Shown here in pieces: positions 62,261 through 64,000 of a stretch of 64,000 nucleotides of DNA (position 1 is its first letter; every line of letters begins with the position of its first letter). The notes under the pieces were generated by a model, which made no database searches, had not been told where the DNA came from, and worked only from the letters and a program-made list of their open reading frames with translations. This DNA comes from Lachnospiraceae bacterium (lineage in GTDB: Bacteria > Bacillota > Clostridia > Lachnospirales > Lachnospiraceae): positions 19,205 through 83,204 of the forward strand of contig JAFZQN010000127.1 of the NCBI GenBank assembly GCA_017620375.1, in the 5' to 3' direction. Position numbers and translations under genes: made by a program.

Positions 62261-63169
62261 ATGAAACATTTATTAAAATTACAGGATTTAACACCCGATG
62301 AGCTGACAGGAATACTTAATCTTGCAGATCAGCTTAAATATGAAAAGAAGCACAATATAGCTCATGAGCACTTAAAGGGACAGACACTTGGTATGATCTT
62401 TACAAAGTCATCAACCCGTACACGTGTATCATTTGAAGTTGGTATGTACCAGCTGGGTGGTTCAGCTCTTTTCTTGAGTGATAAGGATATCCAGCTTGGC
62501 CGTGGAGAGCCTATCAAGGATACAGCACGTGTTCTTTCACGTATGCTTGACGGTATCATGATCCGTACTTTCGCTCAGAAAGACGTTGAGGATCTTGCGA
62601 CATACGGCTCAATCCCGATCATTAACGGCCTTACCGATTACTGTCATCCCTGCCAGGTACTTGCAGACCTTATGACCATCAGAGAGTATAAGCAGAGCCT
62701 TAAGGGACTTAAGTTTACATTTATCGGTGACGGCAACAATATGGCGAACTCCATCATAGCAGGCGGTATCCTTTCAGGTATGAAGGTGGCTATCGGATGT
62801 CCTGACAGCCATCGTCCCGATGAGAAGCTTTGTGAGTGGGCGCGTCAGAACGGCGACCTTGAGATCACAAGCGATATTATGAAAGCTGCAGAAGGTGCAG
62901 ATGTTGTTTATACTGATGTATGGGCATCCATGGGTCAGGAAGGTGAAGCTGAAGAGCGTAAGAAAGTATTTGCCGGATATCAGGTAAATGACAAGCTTAT
63001 GAGTGTAACCAATAATGCTATGGTACTTCATTGTCTGCCTGCACATCGTGGTGAGGAGATCACTGACGAAGTATTTGAGGCTCATGCAAATGAGATCTTT
63101 GATGAGGCTGAGAACAGGCTTCATGCTGAGAAGGCAGTTATGGTTAAGCTGATGAAAAAAGGCAAATGA
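62261..63169 (+). CDS. argF: Ornithine carbamoyltransferase
   Basis: 302 residues. Joins carbamoyl phosphate and ornithine to citrulline. STRTRVSFEVGMYQLGG (carbamoyl-P loop), HPCQVLADL, FIGDGNNMANS (ornithine domain), and the HCLPAHRGEEI motif are intact. Catabolic and biosynthetic forms are alike in sequence, but the gene order with argCJBD marks it as biosynthetic. AAAGGGG lies 7 nt before ATG. argG/argH are not in view. Confidence 0.97.
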   Translation: MKHLLKLQDLTPDELTGILNLADQLKYEKKHNIAHEHLKGQTLGMIFTKSSTRTRVSFEVGMYQLGGSALFLSDKDIQLGRGEPIKDTARVLSRMLDGIMIRTFAQKDVEDLATYGSIPIINGLTDYCHPCQVLADLMTIREYKQSLKGLKFTFIGDGNNMANSIIAGGILSGMKVAIGCPDSHRPDEKLCEWARQNGDLEITSDIMKAAEGADVVYTDVWASMGQEGEAEERKKVFAGYQVNDKLMSVTNNAMVLHCLPAHRGEEITDEVFEAHANEIFDEAENRLHAEKAVMVKLMKKGK

Positions 63170-63190
63170 TCAGTTAAAACATACTTAGAG

Positions 63191-63219
63191 TTGACACTTG
63201 ATAACTGTTTAGATAATAT
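63191..63219 (+). promoter_or_regulatory. Promoter of ilvN-mrp
   Basis: -35 TTGACA (63191-63196), 17-bp spacer, -10 TAATAT (63214-63219). Confidence 0.8.
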
Positions 63220-63236
63220 GAAAGGAATCGGATATT

Positions 63237-63737
63237 ATGAGGAAAGTCTTCTCAATATTGGTATCAAATACTTCCGGTGTTTTGAGCCGTGTATCGGGTC
63301 TGTTTTCAAGACGTGGATATAATATCAAGAGCTTGACCGTAGCAGAAACCGAAAATCCTGAGTTTTCAAGAATGACGGTTGTAGCTGACGGTGATGAAAG
63401 GATACTGGAGCAGATCAAGAACCAGCTTTATAAGCTAGAGGATGTAAAAGACATCATAGAGCTTAAGAGCAGAGAAGCGGTATGCCGCGAGCTTATGATC
63501 ATCAAGATCGGTGCGACTACGGAACAGAGAAATAATCTGGTAGCCATAGCTGATATATTCAGGGCTAAAGTAGTGGACGTATCTGTTGATACCATGATGC
63601 TGGAGCTTACTGGAAACCAGGATAAGCTTGATTCCTTCATAAGGATGTTAAAGGACTATACTATCATAGAGATGGTACGTACCGGTGTGACCGGACTTAT
63701 GCGTGCCGATTATGAAGCATATAGAGATAATTTATAA
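63237..63737 (+). CDS. ilvN: Acetolactate synthase regulatory subunit
   Basis: 166 residues. ACT-domain subunit that gives acetohydroxyacid synthase its valine sensitivity. First ACT domain (about 2-75: FSILVSNTSGVLSRVSGLFSRRGYNIKSLTV), then a C-terminal domain (about 80-160). The catalytic partner ilvB is not adjacent: argF ends 67 bp before it and an Mrp-like gene follows 12 bp after. AAAGGAATC is upstream of the ATG. Confidence 0.94.
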   Translation: MRKVFSILVSNTSGVLSRVSGLFSRRGYNIKSLTVAETENPEFSRMTVVADGDERILEQIKNQLYKLEDVKDIIELKSREAVCRELMIIKIGATTEQRNNLVAIADIFRAKVVDVSVDTMMLELTGNQDKLDSFIRMLKDYTIIEMVRTGVTGLMRADYEAYRDNL

Positions 63738-63749
63738 GGAGTAATAAAA

Positions 63750-64000
63750 ATGAGTGACGGATGTACACATGATTGCTCAACCTGCCAGGTTGATTGTGAG
63801 TCAAAAAAGCAGGACTTTAGAGCATATCTTAACAAGAACAGCAAGGTAAGAAAAGTAATTGGCGTTGTAAGCGGCAAGGGCGGTGTAGGTAAGAGTTTTG
63901 TTACCTCATTCCTTTCAGTGCTTATGAAGAGACGTGGATACAGTGTAGGTATTCTTGATGCCGATATTACAGGACCTTCAATACCTGCAGCTTTTAATAT
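63750..64000 (+). CDS. Mrp/NBP35-type P-loop ATPase, 3' end beyond window
   Basis: About 83 residues visible. N-terminal Cys cluster [12 protein letters not shown] (C-x3-C-x2-C-x3-C), then the deviant Walker [18 protein letters not shown] and DADITGPS. ApbC/Mrp/NBP35 proteins carry or transfer Fe-S clusters. The Cys-rich N-terminus is like the clostridial form fused to a cluster-binding tail. ATG 63750 follows AAGGAG closely. Placed 12 bp after ilvN, apparently the same transcript. Confidence 0.92.
   Translation, partial: MSDGCTHDCSTCQVDCESKKQDFRAYLNKNSKVRKVIGVVSGKGGVGKSFVTSFLSVLMKRRGYSVGILDADITGPSIPAAFN

Overview
The window looks like chromosome from a Gram-positive, low-to-mid GC anaerobe of the Clostridia, most likely Lachnospiraceae (Butyrivibrio/Roseburia-like). 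This is inferred from the strong AGGAGG-type ribosome sites, frequent TTG/GTG starts, sigma-A promoters of TTGACA-17-TATAAT type, a 2-hydroxyacyl-CoA dehydratase activase, RecU, YlxM-Ffh, TmcAL, HisZ plus short HisG, and enzymes for hemicellulose side chains. It is dense core chromosome. I see no rRNA, tRNA, CRISPR array, IS element or prophage, and no gene-free stretch over 300 bp; the largest gaps (about 200-265 bp) hold promoters, leaders, terminators or palindromic repeats.

Layout. 1-2954 (minus): giant acyl-CoA dehydratase activase, running off the left edge. 3185-6076: intracellular GH115 alpha-glucuronidase. 6117-12972: a zinc-finger anti-sigma-like protein, DNA polymerase I, CoaE, an extended FtsA-like ATPase and a WalJ-like metallohydrolase. 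13084-14740: ACT-domain protein plus UPF0210 partner. 14837-20136: two LCP envelope proteins, a small (p)ppGpp synthetase and a NOP/RsmF-type rRNA methyltransferase. 20259-25312: diguanylate cyclase, HAD phosphatase, two pseudouridine synthases, a membrane protein and RecU. 25486-32701: histidine genes hisZ-G-D-B and hisA-hisIE, split by an inverted tmcAL; the HisIE protein carries an apparently dead HisF-like barrel at its N-terminus. 32761-36483: Lar-like zinc ribbon, chemoreceptor, UDP-glucose-dehydrogenase-like protein. 36561-39835: GH127-type arabinofuranosidase divergent from an AraC regulator, and a small membrane protein.

40051-54780 is the conserved ylxM-ffh-rpsP-khpA-rimM-trmD-rplS locus with two intrusions: a lipoprotein gene between rimM and trmD, and a 9.4-kb sugar sensing and uptake module between trmD and rplS. 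The module has a membrane-anchored sugar-binding protein, a LytS/YesM-type histidine kinase, a YesN-type regulator, a XylF-like lipoprotein, ChvE, and the MmsA/MmsB transporter. It resembles the XylFII-LytS-YesN three-component xylose sensor of clostridia joined to a multiple-monosaccharide importer. With GH115 and GH127 it suggests import of hemicellulose fragments and intracellular trimming. 54959-56923: patatin-like lipase and a lone PilT ATPase. 57187-63169: arginine operon argC-J-B-D-(ART-like small gene)-F, interrupted by a palindrome-rich block between argB and argD. 63237-64000: ilvN and the start of an Mrp/NBP35 ATPase.

The most unusual items are the sugar module inside a ribosomal operon, the HisF-like pseudoenzyme fused to HisIE, the small ADP-ribosyltransferase-like gene coupled to argD, the modular palindromic RNA/DNA block at 60364-60600, and two copies of a TIR-bounded dispersed element at the edges of the ribosomal locus.
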